Shown: positions 47,756 to 61,817 of the stretch, piece by piece
Layout: each line of letters starts with the position of its first letter
Position numbering within the stretch: the first letter of the stretch is position 1
Assembly (NCBI GenBank): GCA_947683625.1
Contig: CANTUR010000418.1
Location: forward strand, 372,001-436,000
DNA: 64,000 bases
Direction of reading: 5' to 3'
DNA from: Mallotus nudiflorus
Lineage: Eukaryota; Streptophyta; Magnoliopsida; Malpighiales; Euphorbiaceae
Made by a program: the position numbers and the translations under genes
Notes under the pieces: model-generated
Database searches by the model: none
Seen by the model: only the letters and a program-made list of their open reading frames with translations
Told to the model about the DNA's origin: nothing

Positions 47756-48600
47756 AAATGCATGATGGTATTGTTAAGATTTTATATGATGTTAGGCATA
47801 TACTAGACTTAAGAAGGAATCTGATTTCCCTAGGCTCATTACATGCTAATAGTTTTCAATATAAATCTAATAATGATAGGAAAATTCTGAGAGTAACTAA
47901 GGATATATTAACTGTGATAAAAGGGAAACGAACTATATGGAATATCTATAAATTGCTAGGGAATACAGTTATAGGTGGAGTTGCATTAATTATGTCAAAT
48001 TATGATAGTACAAAACTGTGGCACATGCATTTAGGTCACTATAGTGAGCTTGGGATAATTGAATTTCATAAATGAGGTTTGTTAAAGGGTGTTAAAAGCA
48101 ACAAATTAGAATTCTATAAATATTATGTGCTTGGAAAATAGTTTTTAGTTAGATTCATAATTGGTCAACATACAACAAGGGAAATTCTTAATTATATGCA
48201 TTCTGATGTATGGCGACCTACTAGAGAATTGTTATTGGGCAGGTCTTAATACTTTATCACTTTTACTAATGATTTTTCTAAAAAATTTTGGTGTATTGTT
48301 TGAAATAAACATCTGAGGTCTTCGCTAAGTTCAAGTAATGGAAAGCAGAGGTGGAGAATTAGACAAGGAGAAAAATTAAGTATTTGAGACTAGACAACGA
48401 GATAAAATATACAGATTTATAGTTTTAAAAATTTTATGAGGAGCATGGCATTCAGAGGCACTTTTTAGAGGTATAGATAGGTAAACCACTTGATCTTGGT
48501 AAGTTAAAGATTTTTGTTGTCCTGCTTTTGTGCATATATCCAGTTATGAGAGGTCTAATCTTGATCCAAAGTCCAAAAATACATCTTCCTAAGCTATGTG
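47756..48600 (+). pseudogene. copia integrase, degenerate
   Basis: Resumes as MHDGIVKILYDVRHILDLRRNLISLGSL and continues to the pre-integrase zinc region TKLWHMHLGHYSELGI. The later Cys pair reads FYKYYVLGK, so a zinc-binding cysteine is lost. The catalytic core is traceable only in pieces with stops (RLDNEIKY, YEEHGIQ). The frame is open at 47692-48075 and broken afterwards. Confidence 0.82.
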
Positions 48601-48839
48601 AAAGGGAATAAGTTTTGACATCTAGTGTCAAAAAAAGTGGTGATTAGCAGGGATGCATTGTTTGATGAATAATTAATATTACAACACAAAGATAAAAGTG
48701 ATGTGTAAGCAGAAGATGGAAACAATTCCAGTTTCAAGGTAGCATAAGTGAACTTAAAACCCCAAGTCCTAGACAATGGAAAGGCTAAAAGTGCTAGTTT
48801 AAGACCTTCAAGCTCCACTTTAGTTATGAACAACATTAT

Positions 48840-49620
48840 AGTCTAGTTAGAGATAGAGAGAGATGTACTAAAAATCCTTCTAGCAGATTTAGGTATAAAT
48901 ATTTGACTTCTTTTGCTCTCCTTATTAATAGTGGAGATCCATTAACTTTTTATGAAGCTATGCTTAATGAGGAGAAAGATAAATGGATGGGTGTTATGGT
49001 TGAGGAGATAGAGTATTTACACAAAAATCAAACATGGGAGCTTACTCATCTACTTAAGGGAAAAAAGGCTATAGAGTGCAAACGGGTGTACAAGAATAAG
49101 CCAACAATATTAGAAAAATAAGGAAAAAAGTTCAAGGCTTGGCTAATGGCAAAAGGGTATTCACATTAAAAGGGGATTGACTATGATGAGATCTTTTCTC
49201 TTGTGGTTAGACACACGTCCATCAAGGTAGTGTTATCTTTGATAACTAGTTGGGATATGCACTTGGTGCAAATGGATGTGAAGACAAGATTTCTTCACAG
49301 TGACCTAAAGAAGCAGATTTATATGGAGCAGCCAGAAGGGTTCAACCAACTTAGGCAGGAACATTTGATGTGCAAATTAAAAAGGTCCTTGTATGCGTTA
49401 AAGCATTTTCCAAGGTAATGGTACAAGAGATTTGATTCCTACATTATTCAGATTGGCTATAGATGTTGTGAGTATGATTGTTGTGCTTATGTTAAGAGCC
49501 TTGATAATGGTTCTTTTATTTTTCTACTATTATATGTTGATGATGTGTTTATTACTGCTAAGAATTTGCATGGTGTTCTTAAGTTAAAAGCTTTATGAGG
49601 GAAATAATTTGATATAAAGG
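48840..49620 (+). pseudogene. copia reverse transcriptase, degenerate
   Basis: Recognisable in order: FYEAMLNEEKDKWMGVMVEEI, NQTWEL, FKAWLMAKGYSH, IDYDEIFSLVVRHTSIK, LVQMDVKTRFLHSDLKKQIYMEQPEGF, CKLKRSLYALKHFPR, and the catalytic YVDD at 49533-49544, still intact. Stops after ILEK, YSH and FPR, plus a frameshift, end its function. The usual K-A-F-L-(N/H)-G reads KTRFLHS. Confidence 0.87.
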
Positions 49621-50029
49621 ATTTAGGTACTGCAAAGAAAATTATTGGGATGAGATTCAAAGGGATAGAGGCTTTATAAAACTGTGGTTATCTTAACAGA
49701 GTTATGTTGAAAAGGTGTTAGACAGATTTAGGATGAGCAGTGCAAATCGGTGAATACTTCATTAGCAAATCACTTCAAACTTTCCTCAACTCAGTATCCA
49801 AAGTCAGATAAAGAAGTTAAAGATATGGAAAAGGTACCATATGCCAGTGCAATTGGTTATTTGATACAATGGTTTGCACCAAACCTAATTTGGCTCATAG
49901 TGTTAGTCAAGTCAGCAAGTTTATATTAAAACCTGGTAAGCAGCATTGGGAAACAGTCAAGTGGATATTCAGGTATCTGAGGGGCACAATAGGTCATGGC
50001 ATCATGTTTGGTAGTCGATAAGGTGATCC

Positions 50030-50480
50030 TTTAGTTGTGGGATATGTGGATTCAGATTATGTTGGTGATATGGATTATTGGAGGTCTACAATAGGGTATG
50101 TCTTTACTCTTGCAAGAGGGCCTATTTATTAGAAATCCATAGTTCAGTCTATAGTTGCATTATCTACAACTGAAGCTGAGTATATGGCAATTGCTGAAGC
50201 AGCTAAAGAAGCATTATGGCTTACAGGACTAGTGAAGGAACAATGCATTAAGCAAGTTGGAGTTCAATTGCACTGTGATAATCAGTGTGTCATTTATTTA
50301 GTAAAGAATTAGGTGTATCATACTAGAACAAAGCATATTGATGTGAGGTTTCACAAGATCAGGGAGTTAATTACATATAGTCAAATATTGCTACATAAGA
50401 TTCACAATTCTGAGAATGCAAGTGATATGTTGACAAAACTAGTTACTAATGATAAGTTCAAGCATTGCTTGGACTTGTTG
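50030..50480 (+). pseudogene. copia RNase H, degenerate
   Basis: Reads VVGYVDSDYVGD, TIGYVFTLARGPIY, LSTTEAEYMAIAEAAKEALWL, QLHCDNQCVIYLVKN and HTRTKHIDVRFHKIREL. Catalytic Asp and Glu positions are visible. Two stops (after GPIY and VKN) interrupt it. The last open part (50313-50651) runs on past the RNase H end into the 3' LTR. Confidence 0.85.
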
Positions 50481-50584
50481 AATGTTGCTAGATGCTATAG
50501 AAGTATGTTCACCCTAACCCATTGTTATGTGAAAAATTTCAGGATTTATCTCCTAAGGGGCTTTATATTCGCCAAGGTGAAAAT

Positions 50585-50954
50585 AATTATGTATGACTCA
50601 TATGTAGTATGGCTCATATGTAGTAGTAAATGGACAGATATTGGAGCGTAGCAGAGCAAGCTGTCCTTTGAGGGTTTCTTAAGTTAATTGTAGGGTTATG
50701 ATTATATGGGTTGGGGTGCGGAGGCAACTTTCTCACAGTATGGTGTGAGGGTAATTTTGTAGTTTTGTACCGTATAGTTTATATATACATATATCACACA
50801 TTTGTAACCCTAGTTTGCAGTAATAAGAAATACTCGACCTGCTCACTCATGAGGACGTAGACAAATTGCCGAATCTCATTAAATCTTTGTATTCCTTCTT
50901 TTCTTCTCTATTTTTATTCTATTTTACTCTTGTTTGTTGTATTATTTCACAACA
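50585..50954 (+). mobile_element. copia 3' LTR, 370 bp
   Basis: Matches the 5' LTR and ends CACAACA. It carries an extra 16-bp tandem copy of 'tatggctcatatgtag' near its start, which accounts for the length difference. A weak purine stretch (AAGGTGAAAAT) precedes it. Confidence 0.85.
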
Positions 50955-53900
50955 AAATTGGAATCGAAATGGATGATTTTGATTCCTAGTATTTGGTTAA
51001 CTGAAATTCAATATGGGAATGAGAATATGATTTCCCCATTAATGGGAATCACCATTTCCCTTTTATTGTTAAGGAATGATATTTGATTGTTTTAAAAATC
51101 AATTCAAATCAAGTATAAATAGATAAAATATTTAATTTTTAAAATTTATAAATAAAACATATAAATTAATAAGACTATGCATTAAATATTTTAATAAAAA
51201 AATTTTATCAAAAAATAATTAAAAATTATAATAATATTTTTATAAATAAATATTTTAAAAATATTTTATAATACATAATATTTAATATATAAAAATAATT
51301 ATAATGTTAATTTTTATATATAAAAATATTTTTTTTATAAAAGAAATTTTATTTATTAAATGATATTAATTTTTATTTTCATTTTCTTTCTCTAAAGCAT
51401 TAAATACCTTCTTTAAATTTTCATTTTCTTTCCCATTACTTCTCATCCCAATTCTGATTTTAATTCTAATTTTCGAGCATGAATCAAACGTTCCTAAATT
51501 ATATGATTTTTCTTTTAAAAAGATTTACGGTCTAAAACTTCTTATTATATAGAAAATTATGTGTATGTGTACTTGGTTTAATAACTAATATTGTCTTCTC
51601 TTTCAAAAATAACTATTATTTTCTATAAGTTTTTATAATTTAGAAAATTAGTTTTTTTTTTTTGAATAATTTAGAAAATTAGTTCTGTGAGATCCAAATA
51701 CAAAATGGGATAATTTTTTTAACAAAAATTAATTTGAAGGAAAGGGAGAAGAGGGGAAAAGTGGTATTGCAAAGGAGGAAAAGGGGATAATAGGAATATT
51801 GTGGGCTGCTGCTGCGGCTACCTGCGTAATTGATTCATGCAAAATCCCCATCGTACTGTCGACACCTTATAACAATAAATGAATCACTTGCAATCCAAGC
51901 AAAACGACAAATATTCTTAATAAAAAAAATACACACCCCCCCATTTGTGATGTCGTTTTAAAAGGGTTGATATTTTTTTGTTCATGTTAAACAGAATCTC
52001 TCTCTCCGTACTCTCGTGGTCTTTTCACATCTCAAAAAAAGCCTTTCTTTTTATTTTTCTTTTTCTTTTTTCGCTCACCGCCCAAATCCTTTTTTTTTTT
52101 CAAAAAAAAAAAATTGCTTTTACTTGCAATGCCTTGTCACACTCACTTTTTTTCCCATTCGGAAAATGAAAAATTGTGGTGTAATTTTATTTAAAATATT
52201 TACACAAAATAACTAAATTCTAAAACTAGGACTGTGCATAGTCGGAAAAGTTGGAAAATATAAATTTTTTTAATGTAATTTGGAAGTCGGAGAATTTGAT
52301 TGATGTAAGTTTATGTTTTATTTAAAATTATGTTTTTATAAAAAATTAAATTTCAAATAAATAATTTTAAAAATTGAAAATTACCCGGTTGGTTAAATAT
52401 AATTGAATGACCTCATATCAATGTCATTTTTTGAATCTTGAATTGTTTCATTCTTGCAATTATATGCTCTTTTTCAACAGTTCAACTGTTGGAACTTTCA
52501 ATCCAAAACAGGCTTTGTTTTCCTTCAATGATTTTTGTGGGAGAGTAGTGAAATTAAATAAAATGAAAATCAATAAATGATATAAAATAGTTAAGTCAAA
52601 TTTATGAGTAAAATTGTATATTTTGTTATTGATTTTTCTTTAAAATTCTCACACACATTTTCTACTGAAATTGAAAGAAAATATTTTGATTTTTAATTTA
52701 TTATTTTCGATATTCAACATTAATTTTTCTATATAAAAAACTTAAATTTGGTATTTTATTTTAAAATTTTAAACTTTTTATTACTTAAATTAATATAATT
52801 TTTAAAATGAAGATAAACTGTATAACCTTTTGGTATATTTTTCTCACTTCGTATTACAGTCTTAAATGGGTTCCCCAATGGAGAGAATTTTACGAGCACA
52901 AATTTGGATTTTGATTTAGGGAAAAAATTTTCCATTTATTTTCAAGAGCAAATGATATAATATATAAAGTCGCTTGAGGTAACATTCCTAACTTGAAGGA
53001 AACTCTCTTTATCGATGGTATTGAATAATGAAAATCAATTTGAATTGTTTTTTTTATATATATGTACCAGAAAGTATGTAAATATGTTGTTTAAAAAAAA
53101 AGTACGTAAAAGAAAAGTGTAAGGCTTGATATTAGATGAAATAAAATAGAAGATAATTTTTTTTAATTTGGTGAAAATCAACTTTGCTAGTTTAGATATA
53201 CTTTGATTGATAGTTTTATTTGTGTAGATTACAAAAATAATTATAAAAATCTGTTGCCTATCACCATTTATTAATATTAATAAAATTTTAATATTTTTAT
53301 GTAAATAATAAGAGAATGATTATATCTTATATAATTATTGTGTAATGGACAGGCGGCAATCAAACTATCAATGAACCAAAATAAAATAATTTGTGAAAAC
53401 TAAACAAAATACATAATGAAAAATTTTCTACTAACTAATAATAATTATTGAAATTAATTGGTAGAAATTATTTTCATTTAATCGATTTTTGAAGTTTGAG
53501 TCATAATATATACAATCACGTTAAATTAATTATTAAAAAACTTTTACTATTCTAATTATGATTATATTTAGATTGAATTGAATTCTATTAAAATTAAATG
53601 GACTTATGCACTAATAATTCAAAAAAAAATTCTAATTACTAATTTTTTTTAACGACTAATATAATGATTAATTTTTAACATTATAAAGAAAAGAGATGAG
53701 AGTGGGGATTTGAATTCTACTCTTTTTATCTGAATATTCATATCTTTTATCACTTAAATTATTTATAACAAAAAACTTCCAATTACTATATTGAGCACTA
53801 GTAAGGATCAATATATTGAAGAATTCCACATTGAAAAAGTATAGTTGAATGAAGTGACTTATAATTGGTTTAGATTGAATCTTAACATAAGTCAATTGGT

Positions 53901-54251
53901 TTTGTATTACATAAGTTCAATCTTATTTATAAGTCCACATGTGTATGCATGAATCAACATTTTCGAGGTCTGTAAACTTATTTAACATAGTATCAGAGCA
54001 GATCTGACATGATTTCTTAAATTTTTCGATTGTCAATCTGAATGTCCAGTTCTAACGGCTTGGTCCAGTGTTGTTGTTGCCTTTCAATTAAAAATATATA
54101 TATACAAGTTTTAAGTGACAATTGTCAAATTTTTAATTATATTTGAGGGGATGAAAAAATACACTTAAATAAAATGACTTATAATTGATGTAAATTATAC
54201 CTTAATACAAATCAATTAATTTTATGTTATATAAAATAAATTCATTTATAA

Positions 54252-54254
<3 letters not shown>

Positions 54255-54305
<51 letters not shown>
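54255..54305. repeat. (TA)n microsatellite
   Basis: About 50 bp of uninterrupted TA. Confidence 0.95.
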
Positions 54306-54309
<4 letters not shown>

Positions 54310-57300
54310 TAGCAATTTCGAGGTCGGTGAATTTATTTACCACAATAGGGAATAATCTTGATGAATAGAAAGAGATAAGTTAAGTTACATAATAATAGCA
54401 GGAAATAAGTTGGCAGCCACCCTAGTCTAGTTAGAAGACAGAAAAGGAAAAGAAAAATGGAGAACCATAAAATAATAATAATGAATAATATAAAGTAATA
54501 GGATTAGGATTAGGATTAGAGGAAGGTTGTTGGTTAGAAAAAAATTGGCATATATGGAAAAATTGGAATTGCATTATATTACAATTAACTCATGTTTACA
54601 TATGAATTATGAGCAATGAGTCATTTTCAGGTGAATGAACATTCACGTGCTCCTTGAGAAGTGTGTCTTTCCCTCCTTCAATTTGCCTCCATCAATTGAA
54701 TCTTTTTTTTTTGGTAAATCCCTTAACTTTGATAATTTATTTTATTGAGTTTTTTAATTTTTATTATATTTTATTAAACTTTTAATTTTTTATTTTTAAA
54801 ATAAATTAAGAATAAATTAGAATAGAATAACAAACTTATAAAATAAATTATATTTATTTTAATACAATTGTAATGTTAATAATAAATTTTAACAGTAAAT
54901 GTGTCATTAAAATTATTAATTGAAGTATTTTTTTCTTACACGTTTGCTATTATTTTTTTCCTTTCATTCTTTACAAAAAGTATCTTTAAACCTTTCATAA
55001 TAATATATTTAGTAACAACAAATTTAAATTGTTGCACAATTTTATTACTTCAGTCTAATTTTTCCTTAATCGATACTAAAATAAAAGATTGAAGACTTAA
55101 TAAAACACAATAAAAATTGAGGGGTTCAATAGAATAAAGTGTCAAAATTTAAAGGTTGGGTTTTTCTTTATTTTTTTTAACAACGGCACCACTAAAGAAA
55201 AAAATTAACCCATAATCTCAATTTTATAATATTCATAGCTTGAGTTATTAAATTATAAAAAAATTTAAATTAAATTAATTTACACATTAATTACTTAATA
55301 AAATTAAATTAACCACAAGTTGCAATTTGATAAAATATTTTTAATATTAAAAGTTATGAGTTTAATTTTATATCATTATAAAAATAAAATTTGTTTGGTT
55401 GTTCAAAAACATTGCAATTCACACCCTTCACCAAGTTGTAATATCACTTTTTTGAGAGAAAAATTCGAGTTATCCATTTATTGAAGATAAAAAAAAAAAC
55501 ATTTTAATAAACACAATATAAATAAAACTCCTGATACGATGCAAATATTTGTGTATATACAAATATTCATTTTACTTCTTTTTTTTTTTTTAACACTTAA
55601 TATTCATTTTACTTCCAATAATAGGTTAGTGACCTTTTATAGAAGGCAATATGAATCTGCTAGTAATGTATTTTTAAATTCAAAAAAACATATATCTAAG
55701 TAAAATATATGTATTTTTACCTTAAACATTTTCCTAAAATGTAATACTTTTGTCTCGACATGCCTTACTCAACATTTTAAATGTTTATTTTTAAAATTTT
55801 TATATTGAATTTAGAGAGATAAGAAACAAGTTTTAGTTTATATATCACATATTTATCACTTAATTAACACATTAATTAACTATGAAAGTTCTATGCTTCC
55901 TATTGACATGATCATAAAGCTAAATCTTAATAAATTATCATAGTTGGGTAGATAAATAAACCAAATTTTAAAAAATTATCTTAAGAAAGCATTTCAATGT
56001 TTTATGAATTATTTACAATATTTTTTAAAAAATACTTTACAAAAAATTAAATAATAAAAGAAATTAAGAGCATATAATTCCAAACTTCTATCCTAATATG
56101 TTTATCTTTGCATCAACATAAAATAATAATAGTTTTCACCATGTAAAATTAATTTTTTCTAAAATTATGCCTATTATTTTGTCAATATTATTTCCAGTAA
56201 GGTTAGGTAGCCAAATGCCCTTTGATTTTTACAAGATAATTTTGTTTTACAAACTTTCTTGTTATCTACTAAATTTATTTTGAATTCATTTACCTATAAA
56301 ATTACTGGCCTTCATTTTTTTGAACTTTTAATATTGTTTTTAAATTCCGACTATGAAAATATTACTTATGATATTTTACTCAAAAAATAACATTAAGAAA
56401 TTAGAAATATTTTAAAAAAAAATCCCTCGCAAGTTTAGAACTAGTTAATTAACTTAAAATAATGATCCTTTCAAGTATTTTAGTTGAGTTTGAGTATATT
56501 AAGTAATTTAATTGAGTTTGAGCTCTAAAGATAAATTTAAATATTTTCTTTTAAATTAATTTTATTTAATTTTTGAAATATTAAATTTTGAACTTACTTA
56601 AACCTAATAATTTAACTCAGTGAGACTGACATCTTAACATTTTTGTCAATTATTTTGTGTTACAATCATACCTAGTTTATTATTTTGTAATGAGCAAAAA
56701 TACAAAATTTTAGTTCGATTATTTTATTTCTGAAATGCTTAAAAAACAAAGTAATGTTTAATAAGGATTTACAAATTTAAATTGAAATTTTTTTTATTGA
56801 TGCCCATTTTTTCAAATCCAAACTAATACCACAAAGTAGTAAAGAAAAAAAAAATCTTAATGAGTTATAAAAAGAAAAAAAAATGTGCTGATTTCTTAGC
56901 AAATATCGGTCATAATGTGTTGTTCTATCCTGTGATGGTGTTAAGAAAATTTTATTTTATAACCTTTCAGGGGATTGTATATGTTAATTTGTATTTTGCA
57001 ATATTTTGACAGCACAACCAACTACCCTCTAGTGGGAAGAAAGGAGAAAAAAATCTCACTTAAATCATCAGATTATCATTAAAAAAAATCATTAAATTAC
57101 TTGTTATTATTTTTTAGTTGTGTTGATAGAGTTATTTTAATGTATAATTCAGAAATTCATTTGATAATCCATATATATACTCCACTTTATTGCTTAATTA
57201 GTAATAAAAGGATGCATTTTTCATATATATCCCATCCAGAAGGTTACAAATTCAGTCAAGAAAAAGAAACTTATAATATCATAGCTGTTTTGATCTTTAA

Positions 57301-58483
57301 TTAATGTCAATAAAAGATTCACATGCAGATAAATATAAAAGTTATAATATATAAACGTCAAAATTTCATAAATGTTATTAAAAGTTCTATGAAAGGAAAT
57401 TTAAAAATTCAACAATAAAATAAATAAATAGAAAATTTTTATTTATTTAATGAAAAAATAAAAAAAAAATGAGGAATCACGGTTGATGTAATAGATGATA
57501 GATGATGAAAAAAATAATTTTTTTTTATGTAAAAACTTATAGAGAAAAGAAAGAAGAAATGGCAAAAATTTTTAATTAACTAATTAAAGTGCTTTTGCAT
57601 TTCACCTAATTGTAATATTACTAATTGATTAATTAAGCTCTAATTTATATTTTATTCTATGGAGGCTGAGTCTATATCATCGGTCATGATAAAAATAATA
57701 AATTATTGTTAATATTAATAATTAATTAATTAATTAATTAAAATTTTTTATAATCTGGTATATAAATAAAACTTCCAATTAAACGATTTTTAATTCACAA
57801 ACACCAATCCAATTTAATTGTTGCAAAACCTGTATCTTTCAATCTACACTTTAATTGTTTTCACATATATTTAGCTCTTATTTGAAACGATAGATGAATG
57901 TAATAAAAGTCGACATTGCCAATAATTAATGAATCGATAATTCTCATCTTTCCATAAAGTGTTATAGACTATAACGTAATTTATTGACTAAATTTTAACT
58001 TTTCAAACAAATATATCTTTCTAATAAATTACAAATGTGATCATTATAAACTCAATTAATTTTTATAATTATATTTTTCATTATAAAAATGGAATAGAGC
58101 TCGATCCCAAATTCTCCATAATATCCATAAAAATTTTAACCGTTAAATTAAAATAGTGCAAATTGTACTAGTAAGGAAATAGTTAAATAATAATTTTTTT
58201 TAAAAAATATTTAAAGTGTAAAAATTGATTTTTTATTATTATTAATTTAAAAGGGATAAATATTTTTTATTATGCAGTTCATTAAAATTTAAATTTTATT
58301 ACCTCTTTATTAAAAAAATTAGTGCAGGCTTCTATAATATTTTTTATTGTTAAGATTTTTTTTTCTCTATATATATATGTATTTAAACTATTATCCTTTT
58401 CTTTTCACATACTAAAACTCCTATACGTGTAAGAGAAGAGCATGGAGTCAGATTTCACAATTTCCACTTCTAAAAGTGTGGCA

Positions 58484-58486
<3 letters not shown>

Positions 58487-58519
<33 letters not shown>
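58487..58519. repeat. (TTA)n microsatellite
   Basis: About 11 TTA units. A shorter ATT run lies at 59684-59701. Confidence 0.95.
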
Positions 58520-58520
<1 letters not shown>

Positions 58521-61500
58521 GAACGGATGGAGAACACAATGTGTTGTTTGACCATGCAGATAGATTATTACATGAAGGACATGAATAATATGGCGAGGCA
58601 CAGAACTTTAAGGATGTCACATGCATGGAATTGAAAATGAAATCAACTTTTAATTATTTTTGTAAATTTATTTTATTTTTAAAATAGTGATGAATTGATA
58701 TATAATTTTTTTATAAATCTATTCATAATCAAAATAGCATATACTCTGATATATCACTTGCAAATATGATATGTATGTGTAAATTTATTAACTGATGTAG
58801 AAATTAAAAAAAATTAGTAATTTTTGTATCCTTAATTTTGATATTTTTTACAAATATATCCTTAACATTTAATTTTTTTTTCAAATATATCCTTACTTTT
58901 AACAAATAAATGTGTATACATATTATGTCAACATGTCATTTTAGTATGAATATATGCTATTTTGACCGCGAATAGAGTTGCAACAAATTAAAAAATTTAT
59001 ATATTAATTCGTTACAATTTTAAAAGTATGATAAATTAGATAAATAATTAAATTTCATGGTATAATTATGTAATAACCCTAATTTATATTGTGATATATC
59101 TATTGTCTTTCTATTGTAATTTTTTTCCTCAGTAATGAGAAATTCTATTAATTATAAAAAAAATCTTTCTATAAAACTTGTTACCAAAACGGTACGGAAA
59201 GAAAATTCTATGTAACTATATAGTATTATTATCCATATGGAAAGAAAATTCTATCTATATAGTATTATTATCTATATTTTGTATTTTTTTTTAATTTAAA
59301 TTTATAAATTTAGTTTAATTTTTAGATAGATTAAAAAATGATAGTTAATATATTTTTCTTATATACAATTCAATGAAAATTAAATAATTTATGTTATTTG
59401 TTAAAATTAAGTAGTTCAAACATATTAAATGAAATTAGCAAATTCGTTAAGCGGATTAAAGAGATGTAAGTCTATATAATTTTACAAGGATAATATATCT
59501 TTTATTGGTGATAATTAATATAATTCAAAATAATTGTATACTCAATCATAATAATTAAATCATAACAAATTAATGAACCATGCCCATCAAGTGGTAAAAC
59601 ATAAAGTAAGTAAACAAAATTAGAACAAATAGCCAGTTTGTACTTGTTGAGAATGATTAAGATAAGATTGCAATGCAATTATTATTATTATTATTATTAT
59701 TTGCACTTGATGGTAAGCATTTAATTATTGGACAATGCATCATAACTTCGATCCAATTGTATAGAACTAGCATTAATTGGATATCAATAGCTCATTTCTG
59801 AATTGCCTTACAAATGTAAAAACATATGTTCCAAATAAAAGAATGAATTAATTTAATTCAAATTTTTTATTTATGATAATTGTGAAAATTTTGAATTCAA
59901 TTTTTCATAATCATTATTGATTATTAATGAAAATTATTATTTTTATAATAAATGATAAAAAAATGATTACCTTTTATTGTATAATTTACGAGCCACTGAA
60001 TCTTCATGGAAAAAAATAAAATAAAATGACTATTTGCTTATAAAAAAGAATAGTGGGCATGTGTGCAACTTCATATAAGTAGTCCTTTTCAAAAGGAAAT
60101 TCTATTTAATGAAATTTTATTGGGTAGATGAATAGATTTCCTTTCATTTTTACGAGCAAGGACAAGCATATTCTGATAAAATTTGCTTGCTGGTAACAGA
60201 AATGAATAACCAAACATAATACCAATTATTAGTCTCATGTGCAGAGACAATTAGGTGTATTTTTCCCATCTATACCAATGGAAAGGTGAACCAAGCAATT
60301 TAGAAATGGACCCAACTCAACTCTATTTTTTCCCATTTTGAAAAAAAGAAAAGAAAATATAGGTCATAATTATTTTTAATAATTTAAAATAATAAGAATA
60401 ATTCACTGTCTATATTTTGTTTTTTTTCTCTTATAAAGTTAAGGGGCTCCACAAATATATTTGATAATGAAACTTACTTTGGGAGTATATGAGCAGCAAA
60501 AGGGACTATATATAATAATTCTTTTTTTTTTTCTTGACTGCAATGGATTGGAATAATGTTGGTACTATATTAATAATTTTAGAAAGAAGGGTGGTGTAGC
60601 GATCTTTTTTTTTTAGAGAATTATGGTATACAAGATATAAATTTTGTTCTTATTAATTTACAAATTTAATTTATTTTGATCAAAATTCTTTTTATTATAT
60701 AGTCTATAAATATTGAAATCATCTGCTCTCGATAATAATAATGAAAAGAACATATCGAAATAACAGTGATTGTCTATGATCCTAACTCCATCCTTTTCAG
60801 CTCAGGCAGACTTGTGGGTCAAACTTCTCAGCCAGGGTATGGGATTTAATATTATGTTTGTCTGGTTGATAAATTCATTGAAAAAGACAATACCAATTAA
60901 CCCACAGATATATATAAGAACATAAAACCAGATTCCATTTTTCAATTTCAAGCCTTTTTTTTTTCATTAATAAATTGGAGATTTTACATCTTTGGATATA
61001 ATTTTTGTATGTTGCTAAGCCTTACAACTCTAAAAAATAATTTAAATGAATTGCTAACCTATAAATTAATTTAGTCATAATTTGAATCTTAATCTCATTT
61101 GCACTTCAATCTAAAGTTCTTTTATTGTAAATAATACTTAAAAATAAACTAAAAATCTCACAATTCAATATAAAATATTAGTATATGACTGAATTTCAAT
61201 TTGTATTTTGCTGTTTTTTAAAAATAAATTATAATATATTTTATAAGTAAGAATTTCTTTTTTATTAATATAGAGATCAAATAAATTTTTATTATATTAT
61301 ATCATGTGATTAACACTCTTATATAAGTCATGACAGTTAGTTGTTAATATTTTTAAAATTATTTTTATAAGGTACGATACAGTGGATTCCACAAACTCAA
61401 TTATTTTGTAAAAATTAATTTTTTTAGTAATGTGAAAATGAAATTTAAACCCTAAATCTCTTCTTTAAGAGTAAGCAACCTTACCACTTGAAATATATTT

Positions 61501-61679
61501 AAAGTTGAATAATTTTAATATTAATGAATTAGATAATAGGAGAATAATTCTCTTTTATATCAAAAGAAAATTAATTTTAAAAAATTAATGATGATAAAAT
61601 TGGTATTATACAACTCATAATGTATTTAATTTATATTTATATATGCCTTTAAGAAGGAGGTTTTTTTTTAATTTATGTT

Positions 61680-61687
61680 TATATATT
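61680..61687 (+). promoter_or_regulatory. probable TATA box of the bHLH gene
   Basis: TATATATT about 138 bp before the start codon, leaving room for a ~105-nt leader that contains a GA-rich stretch (61769-61786) and CAA repeats just before the ATG. A second TATATAT at 61638-61644 is an alternative. Confidence 0.4.
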
Positions 61688-61817
61688 CTTCCCACTTGGT
61701 GCAAGTTCATGTTCTTAAGCATCCTCTTTGGAGCATAACTCACTCTTTAAGCTATTTCAGAACAGAGAAAAGAAGAGAGAGAGAGACAAAAGAAAAACAA
61801 TAACAACAACAACAACA

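Larger units (their letters stand above)
41039..50954 (+). mobile_element. Ty1/copia retrotransposon, complete span, decayed
   Basis: 5' LTR 41039-41392, primer-site remnant, gag, protease remnant, integrase, reverse transcriptase, RNase H, 3' LTR 50585-50954. Integrase before reverse transcriptase is the copia order. Flanks GAATT (41034-41038) and AAATT (50955-50959) are a target duplication with one change. The coding domains look Tork/Tnt1-like (HTRTKHIDVRFH, TTEAEYMA). Many stops are present. A 5.3-kb element interrupts it at 42417-47755. Confidence 0.88.
41002..51494 (+). mobile_element. second MITE copy, split by the copia element
   Basis: Left end GGGTTTGTTTGTTTGG (41002) and right end GAATCAAACGTTCC (51494), with TAA directly outside both. 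The left 37 bp and right ~535 bp join at the copia target site into a sequence collinear with the reverse complement of 37626-38123. The MITE was therefore present before the copia insertion. Its own length is about 570 bp. Confidence 0.72.
51495..61630. other. AT-rich intergenic DNA, no gene recognised
   Basis: Roughly 10 kb without a credible exon. Contents: a C/T-rich stretch near 51970-52150; a GC-richer island at 51780-51870 ('gggctgctgctgcggctacc'), function unknown; members of the dispersed repeat family at 54715-54780 and 55090-55165; GGATTA repeated three times at about 54501-54518; microsatellites at 54255-54305, 58487-58519 and 59684-59701. Short frames (53668-53895, 54901-55092, 57101-57304) are AT-biased and unsupported. 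Confidence 0.6.

Noticed and set aside
61728..61817. Upstream extension of the bHLH frame
   Set aside because: The frame is open, but its first codon is TTG and the family's conserved start is the ATG at 61818.
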